DNA of 64,000 bases from Chalciporus piperatus (lineage: Eukaryota > Basidiomycota > Agaricomycetes > Boletales > Boletaceae), in assembly GCA_038093975.1 (NCBI GenBank), contig JBBPTG010000023.1, forward strand, positions 124,001 through 188,000, given 5' to 3'. The notes beneath the pieces were generated by a model. It saw nothing but the letters and a program-made list of their open reading frames with translations. It made no database searches and had not been told where the DNA came from. A program made the translations under genes and the position numbers. Position 1 is the first letter of the stretch; the number at the start of each line of letters is the position of its first letter. This document shows, in pieces, positions 21,470 to 32,776 of the stretch.

Positions 21470-22825
21470 ATGGGCAAGTTCACCATCAGTTCGTTTCTCC
21501 GCGAACAATGGGCGCATATCCCCGTTCCCAGTACGGATGTCAGCGACAAATCGATCGTTGTCACCGGTGCAAACGTTGGGCTTGGCTTTGAAGCCGCTGT
21601 TCAACTTGCGAAACTCAAACCGAAGAAACTACTTATCACCACCCGTGATGAGGCCAAGTGCAAGCAAGCCAAGGAAGGTGCGAGTTGGGTGCATATATGC
21701 TCTCGAAAGATATTGTTGAGGCGTGATCTTTCATGTAGACGTTGAGCAACGGTCGACGACCAAGACGGTTGAGGCTTGGCCTCTCGAGCTGGGCTCGTTC
21801 GACTCCGTGCGTAGGTTCGCTGACAGGATCGAAGCAGAGGGCTATCCCATGAATGCCTTCGTCGCCAATGCTGCTGTGTCGACTATGACCTATGCAAAGA
21901 CCAGAGACGGATGGGAGACCACGTTCGTCCCAGACAATGCCCAACAACCCCAGAGTTGACTTTTCCTTTGGTTTACTAGACTGCAAGTGAACTACCTATC
22001 GACTGCCCTACTTAGCATCTTGATGCTGCCTCACCTCATCAAGTCGACGACGCCGGAGAATGCCTCAAGACTCGTCATCGTCTCCAGCGAGGCCCATTTA
22101 CTAGCCAGCAAGCTCAAAAACCCAACCAGCTGGCCCAGCATTCTCGGAAAGCTCAACGATCCAGAATACTGCACGTCATCGTAAGTTTTCACCACACCGC
22201 ACGGCGGCCGAAAGAAGAAGAAAAAACACGGCACTGATACTGATCCACGCGTGTATGTAGCGTCATGCGAAAGCGGTATGAGCTGTCCAAGCGTGAGTGA
22301 AACCCCCCCGCGTTTCAGAGTATATGCCGCCGGTGTTGATGAGGAACGATGTAACAGTGCTAGAAGTGATGTTCGTTCGTGAGCTTGCTTCTCGTTTGCC
22401 GAACCCGACATCTGTGTCTGTCTCTGCTATCAACCCTGGGTTCTGTCACTCCCGTCTCACGCGCTCGGTCGAGAGCAATCCGATCTTCAAAATTGTTGTG
22501 CGCATAATGAAGGCCTTGTTGGCGCGCACAACCGAAGTTGGGAGTCGTACACTGGTACATCCCGCCGTGGAACCAGGTGAGAGGGGGAGGCATGGGCGGT
22601 ACGTATCTTGTTGTGAGGTTGCTGAAGAGAGTGATTACGTATTAAGCGAGGAGGGGAAGGAGATCTCGAGGCGTCTTTGGGTAAGCAGCCCGTGCACCTC
22701 GTAGATGGGCATGACACTTTACTGATTCGTTTTTTTCACCCTTGAAGACGGAAACGGTGGAGATTCTGGGCAAGGTCGATCCGAGAGTGAATGCGATTAT
22801 ATCTGAGCACTTGTTGGCTCGTTGA
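21470..22825 (+). CDS. Short-chain dehydrogenase/reductase
   Basis: Spliced exons start MGKFTISSFLREQWAHIPVP. The Rossmann cofactor motif TGANVGLGFEAAVQLA follows, then the NAG-type strand (FVANAAVS), the catalytic Ser strand (RLVIVSSEAH), and the active-site Tyr and Lys in RYELSK. That last motif lies on a tiny exon (VMRKRYELSK) between two introns. The typical INPGF turn comes next, and the protein ends VNAIISEHLLAR. It resembles the retinol dehydrogenase/WW-domain oxidoreductase-like group common in fungi, which uses NAD(P)H on small carbonyls or alcohols. All catalytic residues are present. The substrate is unknown. Its 3' end converges with the first F-box gene. Confidence 0.85.
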
Positions 22826-22984
22826 GCTCTCTGTTTTGATGCATAGGTTTTTATGGGACACTGGTTCTGGTCAGGCTGGTTGTGGATATGTACGATAGAT
22901 GTGTGTGTGTATTGTATGCTATCCTAACGTGCACTGGCAAGGTTGCCACAGAACGTCAAGGGCCTAAAAAGGTTTCAAACCTGC

Positions 22985-25252
22985 ACTGGTACTGTCATTC
23001 TGGAATCTGGATACTGATCAACTTTGGGTCCACTGTACTCCAAGGGGTCACTTCTTCGTCAGAGATCCTGATCTCACACAGCTTGCTCTTGAACCACTCC
23101 ACCTCCGTCTTTGAAAACCGCGCACCAATACTATCTTTGTCGACCAACAGCTTCACGATGGGAGAGATATCTGCAAGGTCCTCCTCCACCTCCTGGGCAT
23201 CCAGGAGATGGACATACTTCAGTGCAAGTATTCTCCTCGCTTCCTCCCAGCGACATGTCACCAGATTCACAAGCCCCAGGACCGATATGCTGTGACAACA
23301 GTGGATGTAAAGCTCCGAAAGCTGATAACATCCGTACAGCCCATTGAGCCTTTTCGTCGTCGCCTCAAGGACTGAATCGTTGAACGAAGGGCAGTTATTC
23401 ACGCGTAGCATTGAGCCTTCCCAGTACCGGAGGGCTGCGACCGGAAAAGAATCTCCAGGAATGTCCCTGAGATTCAGACAATCGGCCGGAAGCATCACCA
23501 CTGAATCGATTGGGGACGATGTGATCGTCATCTCCTCGATGAAGCAGTCTTCGTAAAGCAAGCATAGGGCTGATATCACATCCTTCTGCAAGTTTTCACA
23601 GTTGACAGATATTAGATCGTAACTGGAAAGCGACCCAATGAGGGGGTTACCCTTTTTGAAGTATAGATTGCTGAGAGTAATGAACGTAGCTTGGGTTGCC
23701 CTGAGCATCTCAATCAAAGAAGAAGTCGTTAACCCATGCTCCCCGCTCGGGCAAACGCGTGCGTCGTAGTTGGTAAGCACGAGCTTCTGTACAGTGTGAA
23801 ATGGAGAAGGGTCGGTGCAGAAGAAGGTGGTGGCGGCACTGAGCGAAAGCATCTTGAGTAAAGGGAATTTCCAAACGACTAGTGGCGACACCGGGCCTGA
23901 GGTGATTTGGCATGGATCAGTACAAGCATCATGAGTGCGACACTCAAGCCGGAGGATCTCCAGTTTCTCGCATGCCAAAAGGGAGTCGAAGATCTCAGAA
24001 AAGGGAGGGAGGGAGGAGCTTTTCCAAACAGAAATGTGGAGTCCATGGCATCGATGGAGATGCGGCAAGAGCGTTTCCATGGCTTCTAAGAGGCAAGACT
24101 TCTCATCCTTGCTGGCAGGTAAAGGCATGTTATCTGGGGAGGCAAGGCGAAACTGGAATGAAAGGTTACGAGACCGTTCGAGGTTGTTCTTAAGTTCCAT
24201 GAATGACTTGCTCGTGGAGTCGAGGGAGACGACGAGCCGGGTCCAGAACTGGGGGACAGTGATGGCGATTTTTCTCCAGAACGTACAGACAGACGGAACG
24301 GAAGAAGGAGAAAAAATTGCCGAAGGTCTGAGGTTGATGTCTTGTTCAAGTTCTGCCATGTCATTGACAATCATCCGGAAGATGATGAGGAGGACCTCCA
24401 CTGGGAGCGAGGAAATGGAGGCCACTGGTCTGTGGAGACCATGATCAAATGCCGTTGTCATACAGGCTACGCGACTGTGAGCAGGGTTAAATGGCTTTCT
24501 TTGCCTTGAAGTGAAAGTCACAACCAATGCTGTCTGATGAAGAGTAGGTGCCAGTGATAACTTGCCTGAAGTTTTCCAACGGTGATGGTGCTGGACGAGA
24601 GGCTCAGGGATCCGATATTACCTTTTTAAGGTCACTCTGGAGAGCATTGCAGCCTTAGATAGTATTGGTATCGCTATTGTGGTGACTAGTCGGGGGCTAG
24701 ACCCAGATAGCGAGTTCGAGAGGGATAGAGATTTGATAGAGGAATAAGCGAATATGATGGAGTGATAAGAGTTTGTTGACAGTGGCGATAAGCGAGACGG
24801 ACGGCGGACTTGGTTCGATACGGGCGTTGGAGGGAACTCGTCGTGGAATTCACTGGTCTATCTACGGACAGGCAGGGCCTTCTTATACTAATAGAAGTGG
24901 CTCAGTGGCTCACCCATGATACTGTGACGAGGTAATCTAAGTACAAAGGAAAGGAGTTATGATATCATCGTAAATGTTCGTAAGCGAGAAGGTGAAAGGC
25001 GCGCAGCAGGGGTGGACTCGTCTAGACGGCGAGGCAGTGAAACTCATGGTAGAGTCGTGCTCGACACGTCATCGTCGAGGCCGCGTCAGCGTCGGTTCCG
25101 GACCGAGCTCGTCGTGGCTCCTTACACTATATTAGTCTCCTAGACAAACCAAAGAGTCGGGATGAAGACAGTCGTTCACCCTCCACTATATACTTTCAAG
25201 TCCTGGTCTAAGCCGAGCTTATGCTCTAGTTCGACTCTAGTTGTAACTGCTA
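22985..25252. repeat. Tandem duplication unit A (F-box gene plus flank)
   Basis: This unit repeats head-to-tail as unit B at about 25256-27366. Matching parts are the F-box gene, about 200 bp upstream of its start (24462-24678 against 27021-27246), and a nearly identical 111-bp block (25141-25252 against 27256-27366). Unit A has about 455 bp (24679-25133) absent from unit B, bounded on both sides by ATT. That looks like either an insertion here or a microhomology deletion in unit B. Confidence 0.75.
22995..24461 (-). CDS. F-box-like protein, copy 1 of a tandem pair
   Basis: An intronless frame of 488 aa starts MTTAFDHGLHRPVASISSLP. The F-box-like helix is ISSLPVEVLLIIFRMIVNDM, followed by a VCTFWRKIAITVPQFWTRL block and then a leucine-rich part reminiscent of the irregular LRR region of basidiomycete F-box proteins. 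Such proteins are thought to present substrates to SCF ubiquitin ligases; the target is unknown. An in-frame ATG 22 codons upstream exists, but the second copy has a TGA just before the shared ATG, so the shared start is preferred. It is the fuller of two paralogues: its C-terminus (EEVTPWSTVDPKLISIQIPE) is missing from copy 2. Confidence 0.75.
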   Translation of the reverse strand: MTTAFDHGLHRPVASISSLPVEVLLIIFRMIVNDMAELEQDINLRPSAIFSPSSVPSVCTFWRKIAITVPQFWTRLVVSLDSTSKSFMELKNNLERSRNLSFQFRLASPDNMPLPASKDEKSCLLEAMETLLPHLHRCHGLHISVWKSSSLPPFSEIFDSLLACEKLEILRLECRTHDACTDPCQITSGPVSPLVVWKFPLLKMLSLSAATTFFCTDPSPFHTVQKLVLTNYDARVCPSGEHGLTTSSLIEMLRATQATFITLSNLYFKKGNPLIGSLSSYDLISVNCENLQKDVISALCLLYEDCFIEEMTITSSPIDSVVMLPADCLNLRDIPGDSFPVAALRYWEGSMLRVNNCPSFNDSVLEATTKRLNGLYGCYQLSELYIHCCHSISVLGLVNLVTCRWEEARRILALKYVHLLDAQEVEEDLADISPIVKLLVDKDSIGARFSKTEVEWFKSKLCEIRISDEEVTPWSTVDPKLISIQIPE

Positions 25253-25255
25253 TGG

Positions 25256-27366
25256 AAGATACATTCTGGAATCTGAACACCGGTCCACTGTACCCCAAGT
25301 GGTAGATACCAGTAGCCAGCATGTTTCACGGTGATTTCCACCCAAAGGAAAATAGTTTTTGACAAGTGGTTTGGAACACGCGTATCAAACAATTGAGAAG
25401 AGAGAACTCGAGTGATCTTGATTTTGCACGTGGGTACTAATGGAATGATTTTTCTGCAAAGATTTGTTTAATGGAATGAACGACACTGTGGGGAAATGCA
25501 TGGGTCCTGGGACGTTTACAAGAACCTGGCACGAGTCAGTTACACGCAACGACGAGAGCAACCCAACTCACTGAACATCCTTATGATCCTTACCCGGGCC
25601 AGTCCTTACCCTCATCCGCGGCGGTCGCTTATTCGTCACAGGTCCTGATAACCGACTCGGATTAGTCGATCTCGAGATACAGCTTGCTGTTGAACCACTC
25701 TACGTCCTCCTCTGAAAACAGCGCACCGATATCATCGTCGACCGACAGCCTCACGATGGGAGAGATATTTCCAAAGACGTGCTCCTCCATCTCCTGCCAG
25801 CGACATGTCACCAGACTTTTAAGCGCCGGAATCGATATGTTGGAACAATAGCTGATGTAAAGCTCCGAAAGCCGAAAACATCCATACAGCCCATTGCGCC
25901 TCTTCGACATCGCCTTAAGAACTGAATCGTTGAACGAAGGGCAAGTATTCACGCGCAGCATTGAGCCTCGCCATTCCTGGAGGGCTTTGACCGGAAAACA
26001 ACCTCCAGGAATGTACCTGAGATCCAGACGAACGGCCGGAAACTTCGCTACCGAATCGGCGATTGGGGAAGATGTGATCGTCATCTCCTCGATGGAGCAG
26101 TCTTTGTAAAGCCAGCATATGGCTAATATCACATCTTCCTGTAAGTCTTTACAATTGACAGATACTGGTCGAGTGCTGCCGGAAATCCGGAAGAAGTCAT
26201 CCTTGTTGAAGTATAGATTGTCGAGAGTGATGTGTTTAGCTTGGGTTGCCCCGAGCATGTCGATCAAAGAAGAAATCGTTAACCCACGCTCCCCGCTCGG
26301 GCAAACGCGTGCGTCGTAGTTGGTAAGCACGAGCTCCTCTACAGTGTGAAATGGAGAAGGGTCGGAGAGCTGGTTGCAGAAGAAGATGGTGTCGGCACTG
26401 AGCGAAAGCGCCTTGAGTGGAGGGAATTTCCAACCGACTGGTGGCGACATTGGGCCTGAGGTGACCGGGCATGGATCGGTACAAGCATCGTGAGTGTCAC
26501 ACTCCAACCGGAGGATCTCCAGTTTCTCGCATTTCACAAGGGAATCCAAGATCTTAGAAAACAGAGGGAGGGAGGAGCTTCGCCCAACAGAAATGTGGAG
26601 TCCATGGCACCGGCCGAGATCATGCGGCGAGAGCATTTCCATGGCTTCTAGGAGGCAAGACTTCTCATCCTTGCTGTCAGGTGAAAGTATGTGATATGGG
26701 AAGGCAAGGCGAAGCTCGAAAGAAAGGTTACGAGACCGTTCGAGGTTATTCTTAAGTTCCGTGAATGACTTGCTCGTGGAGTCGAGGGAGACGTCGAGCC
26801 GGGTCCAGAACTGGGGGAACGTGATGGCGATTTCTTTCCAGAGGATACAGACAGACGGAACGGAAGAAGGAAAAAAAATTGCCGAAGGTCTGAGGTTGTT
26901 GTCTTGTTCAAGTTCTGCCATGTCATTGACAATCATCCTGAAGATGATGAGGAGGACCTCCACTGGGAGCGAGGAAATGGAGGCCAGTCTGTGGAGACCA
27001 TGATCAAATGCCGTTGTCATTCAGGCTACGCGACTGTGAGCAGGGATAAATGGCTTTCTTTGCCTTGAAGTGAAAGTCACAACCAATGCTGTCTGATGAA
27101 GAGTAGGTGCCAGTGATAACTTGCCTGAAGTTATTCAAGGGTGATGGTGCTGGACGAGAGGCTCAGGGATCAGAGTGGACCCGATATTATTACCTTTTAA
27201 GGTCACTCTGGAGAGCATTCAAGTTGTAGATATTGGTATCGCTATTAGTCTTCCCTAGACAAACCAAAGAGTCGGGATGAAGACAGTCGTTCACCCTCCA
27301 CTATATACTTTCAAGTCCTGGTCTAAGCCGAGCTTATGCTCTAGTTCGACTCTAGTTGTAACAATA
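25256..27366. repeat. Tandem duplication unit B
   Basis: Second copy of the unit. At 25262-25302 it still contains sequence equal to the 3' coding end of copy 1. About 320 bp (roughly 25304-25623, bounded by GGT on each side) are inserted between that remnant and the rest of the gene. A further insertion of about 25 bp near 25648-25672 supplies the present stop codon. I see no terminal repeats in the 320-bp insert. Confidence 0.7.
25662..27020 (-). CDS. F-box-like protein, copy 2, C-terminally shortened
   Basis: An intronless frame of 452 aa starts MTTAFDHGLHRLASISSLPV. It is clearly paralogous to the upstream copy along its whole length (same F-box helix, VCILWKEIAITFPQFWTRLD block and leucine-rich region), with many substitutions and small indels. 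It ends KLYLEID where copy 1 continues about 20 residues more, because later insertions displaced the old 3' end. The frame is open throughout, so it may still make protein. Relaxed or diversifying selection is plausible but cannot be judged here. Confidence 0.7.
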   Translation of the reverse strand: MTTAFDHGLHRLASISSLPVEVLLIIFRMIVNDMAELEQDNNLRPSAIFFPSSVPSVCILWKEIAITFPQFWTRLDVSLDSTSKSFTELKNNLERSRNLSFELRLAFPYHILSPDSKDEKSCLLEAMEMLSPHDLGRCHGLHISVGRSSSLPLFSKILDSLVKCEKLEILRLECDTHDACTDPCPVTSGPMSPPVGWKFPPLKALSLSADTIFFCNQLSDPSPFHTVEELVLTNYDARVCPSGERGLTISSLIDMLGATQAKHITLDNLYFNKDDFFRISGSTRPVSVNCKDLQEDVILAICWLYKDCSIEEMTITSSPIADSVAKFPAVRLDLRYIPGGCFPVKALQEWRGSMLRVNTCPSFNDSVLKAMSKRRNGLYGCFRLSELYISYCSNISIPALKSLVTCRWQEMEEHVFGNISPIVRLSVDDDIGALFSEEDVEWFNSKLYLEID

Positions 27367-27822
27367 TCTAATCACCAAATTCAATGCAGGAGCAGACTGT
27401 ACGCTATTGATATGCCATCGGGGAGGTTCCTCCGAGTCTACCAACGGGCGCGCCTGAACACATCGTATCCTCATTGACTATCTCACTGGTCGAGCAGAAC
27501 GACTGTCTTCTGCGCATTGAGAGTGATCAGTGTGGTTTGGGGAGCCTATATATTGACTCCGAATACATTTGTAATCCGACTACCAGCGGAAGGGTGTAAG
27601 TAGATCGAGAAGGCTATCCTCTAAAGATACATCAGCTATTGTTTGCCTGAAGGGGGTTGAGATGAGTATGTGAATATGCAAGCTAACAATACACATATCA
27701 CACCAATCAGAACGAAAATGACAGAGATTAGGGTCAGTGGATAACATATGTGGATGTCCAGAGCGTATATCTGGGAATCCCAGAGGCAACAAGGTTACAC
27801 GTTACAAGGAGACAAAGAAGAG
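27367..27822. other. Intergenic, F-box copy 2 / PRM1
   Basis: About 455 bp upstream of F-box copy 2 and beyond the duplicated block, reaching the PRM1 stop. Nothing coding or repetitive is recognised. Confidence 0.45.
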
Positions 27823-30800
27823 CTACAAAGCAAAGCCGGCGAAAGGATTCGTGATCCGCTTCGTTGGCGTCTTTGCCGGACTCACAACGCGGGCGTCGTC
27901 ATCAAAAGGGGTAGCGAACGGATCAACCGCATCGCTCTGGAAAGGCGCATTTGGTTTCGTAAGAAGACGTGAGACGGAACGAGTCGATTGGTGTTGACTG
28001 GTGGGACCTGCGAACATCGGTGGGGAGACAGGGACCGGAACGGTCGACGAAGGAGAGGCGGGTCTGGTGTGTGAAGCGAGGAACGTTGGATAAAGAGCGA
28101 GGTGGACAGGTTGTTGGGTCGCACCAACGTCCAAAGGAACGCTCGCATTTCGCATGCGCGAACGGGGAGGAGGTGGAGGTGGAGGAATAGTCAGGGGGAT
28201 GGCTTTCTTCGGGGGGACATTCCTCACCCAGGGAAGCGTGGGAGGTACAGGGGAGACAGCAGAAGATTCTTCGCGCGTAAGCGAGGGTGTGGTATCAATC
28301 TCTGGGAAGCCTTTCGGTGTAGCCGTCCAGGCTTGCGCGACCGAGATCGATAACTGAGGACGGGACCCGGGAGCGCGAGATGGCGGTCTGTTGACAACGA
28401 ACTCCGAAATTGGTGGGGCGGTCTCCTTTGAGAACAAACTAGTCATAGGTTTGAACCAGGTGGACTTGGGCTTGTCCTCGTCTGACTTTTCCGCATCTTC
28501 CTCGCTCTTCTTCCTCCCCAAGTTCATGAACCTCATCGGATGACTGATAGCTCGACTGAGCGCAAGCGGTCGCTGAGGCTGCTCCTTGTCCTTTTCTCCC
28601 TCGCGGAAGAAGCTATCCCAACTCTTCTCAAAGGTTGGCTCCAGCGATTTCAGAGGGTGATTGCGAGGGGGAGGGGTTTGGTTGGAGCGTTGAAAAAGTT
28701 TTGGGGTGAAGGGTGAGCGGGCCTCAGGAAGAGGGGTGAACGAATGCAAAGGAGGATCAAGTGGACCCTGGCCCTTCTCTGCATCAACTGCATGAGGCGC
28801 TCCATCCCTAAATGGAGTGACAAATTCCTCGAGGCCATCTCGCTGCTCCTTTTGCCATTTCCGCTTCTCGTATGCTTCCACCCAGTTCTTGACATATGAA
28901 TGCCAAAAAACGACGGCAAGACCCATGAGGACGACCACTCCCCATAAAGCAATGAAGAGAGCGAACATCAACCGTTCTTGCTTCAGCGAGTCAACGTAAG
29001 TCGCCACAAGTCTGCCGATGAGACCCTGAGAGTTGTTCTGACCTCCACCGATGGCAGCAGTGGCTATGGGCTGTGTGATCTCATTGACGTTGGAAGGGGA
29101 AAGGACAAGAACTGTCTCGTTGACACGGGGGAGATTGACGTTAAGGTTCTGATTGAGGAAAGTGAGTGCCTCTTCGAGGGCGTTCACCTTGGACCCAATC
29201 AAGCACTTCACGAAATCCTGTGCGGGAGTTTCTAGGATTGTTCCGTTAAACACGGAACCCACGATGTTTTGAACGTCGGTGTAAAAGTTGTTCAGTGTGG
29301 TGTTCAGTGTGGTGGTGGTGCCGTTCACCCAGCCGAAGAGGCCGTTGTTGATCGTGGACTGCACATTCTCGACCTTCACGTTAATGCCGTTGGCGTAAGC
29401 TGCAGATTGGTTGTACATGCTATTATTCATCTGCGTGGCGATGGTCGTGGAGAGGTCCTGCACGCTCGCAGCGGCTTGCGCAGAATACTTGGCCTCGAGT
29501 GGCCCAATAGCGACAAGTTGGATTTGGACAGAGAGCAATCCGAAAAAGCCGATGAGGAAACAGGCAAGCGCCGGAGGGTGGAAGATGTAATGGAAGAACC
29601 AACGGAGATGGATGTGCTGGGAAGGCGTGAAGCGTAGCCAGGAAGCTACCGTGAAGGCAATACGTGTGAGAAGCGGATGTTGCGCGTCCGTTTGGAGCAT
29701 GAGGAGGTTATGGTCGGTGAGGGTCACGGACGGAGTGCCCTTCGGAGCAGAGGGTTGATAGGTAGTAGGATCGGCCATCCATGCCTCGCGGGTAAAGCGG
29801 AGATGGAGCTGTAAGCAACGCCACTTGTACCACTCGAACGCAGCATGCGCTGCGAGGAGCAAGAAAAGGACCACGATCAAAATGATAATGCCGATCTTGG
29901 TAATCTCAAGAAGATCGTTCCCGAGATTATCGACAGAGGAAGTATCAAGGTTGCTGCAGAAGGAAACGGTATTCTGCTGTGGCACTGGAAGCAATGTAGG
30001 GTCAAAAGTAAGGCCGAGAAACGTGTTGTTGATATCAGCCTTGACAGCCTCGAATGGAGTATCAACGCTGCTAGATGTGAGAAAACGATTCCCAAGCGTG
30101 AAATGGAACAACTTACAGATCCTGAAGGGTGTTCTTGATGGATGATACAGTAGGGAGTGAGTTGTTAAGTTGGATCAAGGTGTTCTCGAAGTCAGTAGGG
30201 ATGGTGATGTTGGAGAGTGCATCGAGGCTAGAGACATTGAACTGGGGTGCCTGGATGTTCCCAAAAGGATTAATGCTGTTGACGGTATTCACAGCGCTTT
30301 GGATAGCGGAGTTCAAGGAATTTACATCGTTCTTGAGGCCTGACACGATGCCGTTCAAGGTATTTTGTAAGAACGAGGTGATCTAGCTATGTGTGAGAGA
30401 GTGCTGAGCTGAGCGATGTGAAAGGGCATACCTCTTGAACTGCGCTGATAAGAAGACTGAGACCACCCATAACGACAAGCTCGAGAAAGCAGAGGAAAGT
30501 GGAACGGTAGATGCTGATGAGAAAGTTGATGATAGCCTCCATGCAAGTCAAAGCCAATACAAGTGCTTCGCGGGCGGCATTCATGGTTCCGTTGGCAGCG
30601 TCAGCAAACTGGTTATTGGTAGCAATTGCAAGGTAGCGAGGCATGCTAGCTGCGGCGGTTGCAGCCTGCTCAGCGGCTTGACAAGCTGTGAGGAGATCGC
30701 CCTTTGCATTGGCGACTGCCGTTTGTGACTCAGCTGACGATAGTTGAAGCCTGAAGATGACGAATATTAAAGAAAGAATGGGGTATGCAAGCCATGTGAG

Positions 30801-30914
30801 AGAGAGAATATGAGGAAGCTGTAGATATGGTCTGAGAGAGGTAGAAGAGGCCTGTAGGTTGGAGTGAGCGTCGTAGCCTGGTGGTGGCGATGAAAGTCTT
30901 GGAGAAGGAGACAT
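27823..30914 (-). CDS. PRM1: Plasma membrane fusion protein Prm1
   Basis: Three exons (introns near 30385-30432 and 30071-30116) give about 1000 aa starting [20 protein letters not shown]. Five hydrophobic segments are visible: [20 protein letters not shown], a second near [18 protein letters not shown], then [40 protein letters not shown] and [20 protein letters not shown]. The loops between them are rich in Asn-X-Ser/Thr sites, as expected outside the cell. The long C-terminal tail is charged and Pro-rich and would be cytosolic. Order and spacing fit Prm1, the conserved fungal protein that helps plasma membranes fuse during mating and hyphal fusion. The tail is much longer than in yeast. 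ATG at 30912-30914 is preferred over ORF starts further 5'. Confidence 0.85.
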
Positions 30915-31303
30915 TGAGAAGGAGCGGGTCGGCCTGCGACGAAGAGAAAGAAAAGGTCGTGGGGAGAGAGAGCAAGAGGCGGGTGAATACCCGACGAGAA
31001 ATGGAGAGGAGATGCATGACTCCTTTGTCCTTTTCAAAGGTCGACTTCATTGTCTGCCAGATTCTTTGTTTCTACACAACAATAACACTTGCCATTCTAG
31101 TAAACGTTACGTAACATCCAAACCTATCCGGTTCTCATGCTCCGAATTCATTTCGCTCACGTCCATGGCATTGTAATTTGTAACTGGGACAGTGGGACTT
31201 GAAGACGCCGAGCTTGGAAGAACTTGGCTTGCTTGACAACGTTTTCCCTCCTCTTGTATGACGGCACTCGGGCCCTGCCCTTTGCACTTCCTTGCAGCAT
31301 TGA
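30915..31303. other. Divergent region, PRM1 / P450 pseudogene
   Basis: About 390 bp between divergent genes. It includes PRM1 5' sequence. No gene, RNA or repeat recognised. Confidence 0.45.
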
Positions 31304-32535
31304 ATGGCATTATCCCCCTTCCAGATCATACTTTCGGCGCTGCTCCTTGTCCTGTACATAATTAAACGCAGTACGTTCAAACGCCTTAGCAACTATCCAC
31401 TCCCTCCAGGCCCCAAAGGTCTTCCCCTCCTGGGAGCTGCGCTCAGTGTCGATGCCGCCAAACCTTGAGTCACATACACTCAATGGGGTCAATTATTCGG
31501 TACGCATGAGTAGTCACGTATTATGATTCATCCAATGACCGACAGTTCATCCACCTAAGGCGACCTCGTCTATGCACGTGTCATGAATCTGGACGTAGTG
31601 ATGATTAACTCTGCAAAAGTAGCTCGCGACTTGGTCGACCTCCGATCAACTATACACTCAGACCGTCGAAAGCTTGCAACGGTCGAGCCGTTGTTTTCGC
31701 TATCGTGGCCTCTTGATTTATCAGCCCGTGTAGGAGATATTTGGCGTCTTCATTGTCGTATTCTCCGTCGGTCCATGAATTCTGAAGCTGCGCAGAGCTA
31801 CCAGCCTATGCAAACCTCAAAGGCAACCTGCCAGAAATAGATGCTGCAATTCGACACGTCTCCTCGGCTGCATATGGCGGTAAGCCCTCGTTAGTAATGT
31901 CGTTTTACCATAGTTTATACTTCCAATTAGCTGGCTCGGAGACTGTGAGACTTCGTTATAGATCCCTCTCGTACGATGGGGGTAATAGTAGACAGCATTC
32001 AGTCTTGAGGTGTTTGCCTGTGCCATGGTTCTTCCCCGAAGCTCAAAGGAAGGCACAGAGGGAGATAGATGATGTAGTTGAAACTGATCGCCTCCCCAGT
32101 TTCAGCGATAGACCTTCGTTACCTTACGTAGACGCTTTCCTACGGGAGGTAGAAAGATGGCACCCTGTCGGTACAGTGGGTCGGTTGCTTGGCTTGTCTA
32201 TGGTTTGTGTTGGCATATTCATACCTGACCACAGGCTTGCCACATGTCACGGCTGCCAAGGATGTGTACGAGGGCATGTATATTCCGAAAGGTATGTTTT
32301 TAGGACACGTGCACCATGTTCGCCATTGACAGTCTTTGGACGTAGGAGCAACACTCTTTCCCCTCATGAATGCCATTTTCAGACATCACGTCTACCAGAG
32401 CAGATCAGAGACAAGCCTCGGACTCGTCTCGGTGACGGCCCAAACCTTTCCCGTGCCGAATCGCCCCTCAAGCCGACAACTTTGAAATCAAAGAACTGGC
32501 TTCACATGATCTTTGATTTTACTGTCTTGTTCTGA
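31304..32535 (+). pseudogene. Decayed cytochrome P450
   Basis: The N-terminus is a normal basidiomycete P450: hydrophobic anchor (MALSPFQIILSALLLVLYII), proline hinge (LPPGPKGLPLLG), and GDLVYARVMNLDVVMINSAK. Damage is multiple. A TGA at 31466-31468 stands where Trp is usual (before VTYTQWG). The frame then breaks after SYQPMQTSK and jumps to NLPEIDAAIRHVSSAAYG, so a large internal part is lost. The I-helix is scrambled, although FPEAQRKAQREIDDVV and VDAFLREVERWHP survive. The heme-binding FxxGxRxC region is not found in any frame before the next gene. It cannot make an active enzyme. The original subfamily and substrate are unknown. Confidence 0.85.
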
Positions 32536-32776
32536 ATCTTGCTGTATCATGTAATTCCGCTTTTCGACGCAACGGCAATCATAGTGGCTGCCCCACTTGG
32601 CGCCGTCTTTCATATCCAAGACCCGAAAACTGTTCTCTCCGCAGCACCGCAGTCGATGCCAGATCAAATTATGGGTATATAATGCAAGTTCAGGTGGCAG
32701 CGTATCTGCTATCAACAGACCTTCCCGGTTCACTCCCCGCCATCATTTCACGCAGCAGCGTCGACCTCTGCCAGTG

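Noticed and set aside
24679..25133. The extra 455 bp in F-box unit A as a transposable element
   Set aside because: No terminal repeats, and only ATT is shared at the edges. A deletion in unit B at short homology explains it equally well.
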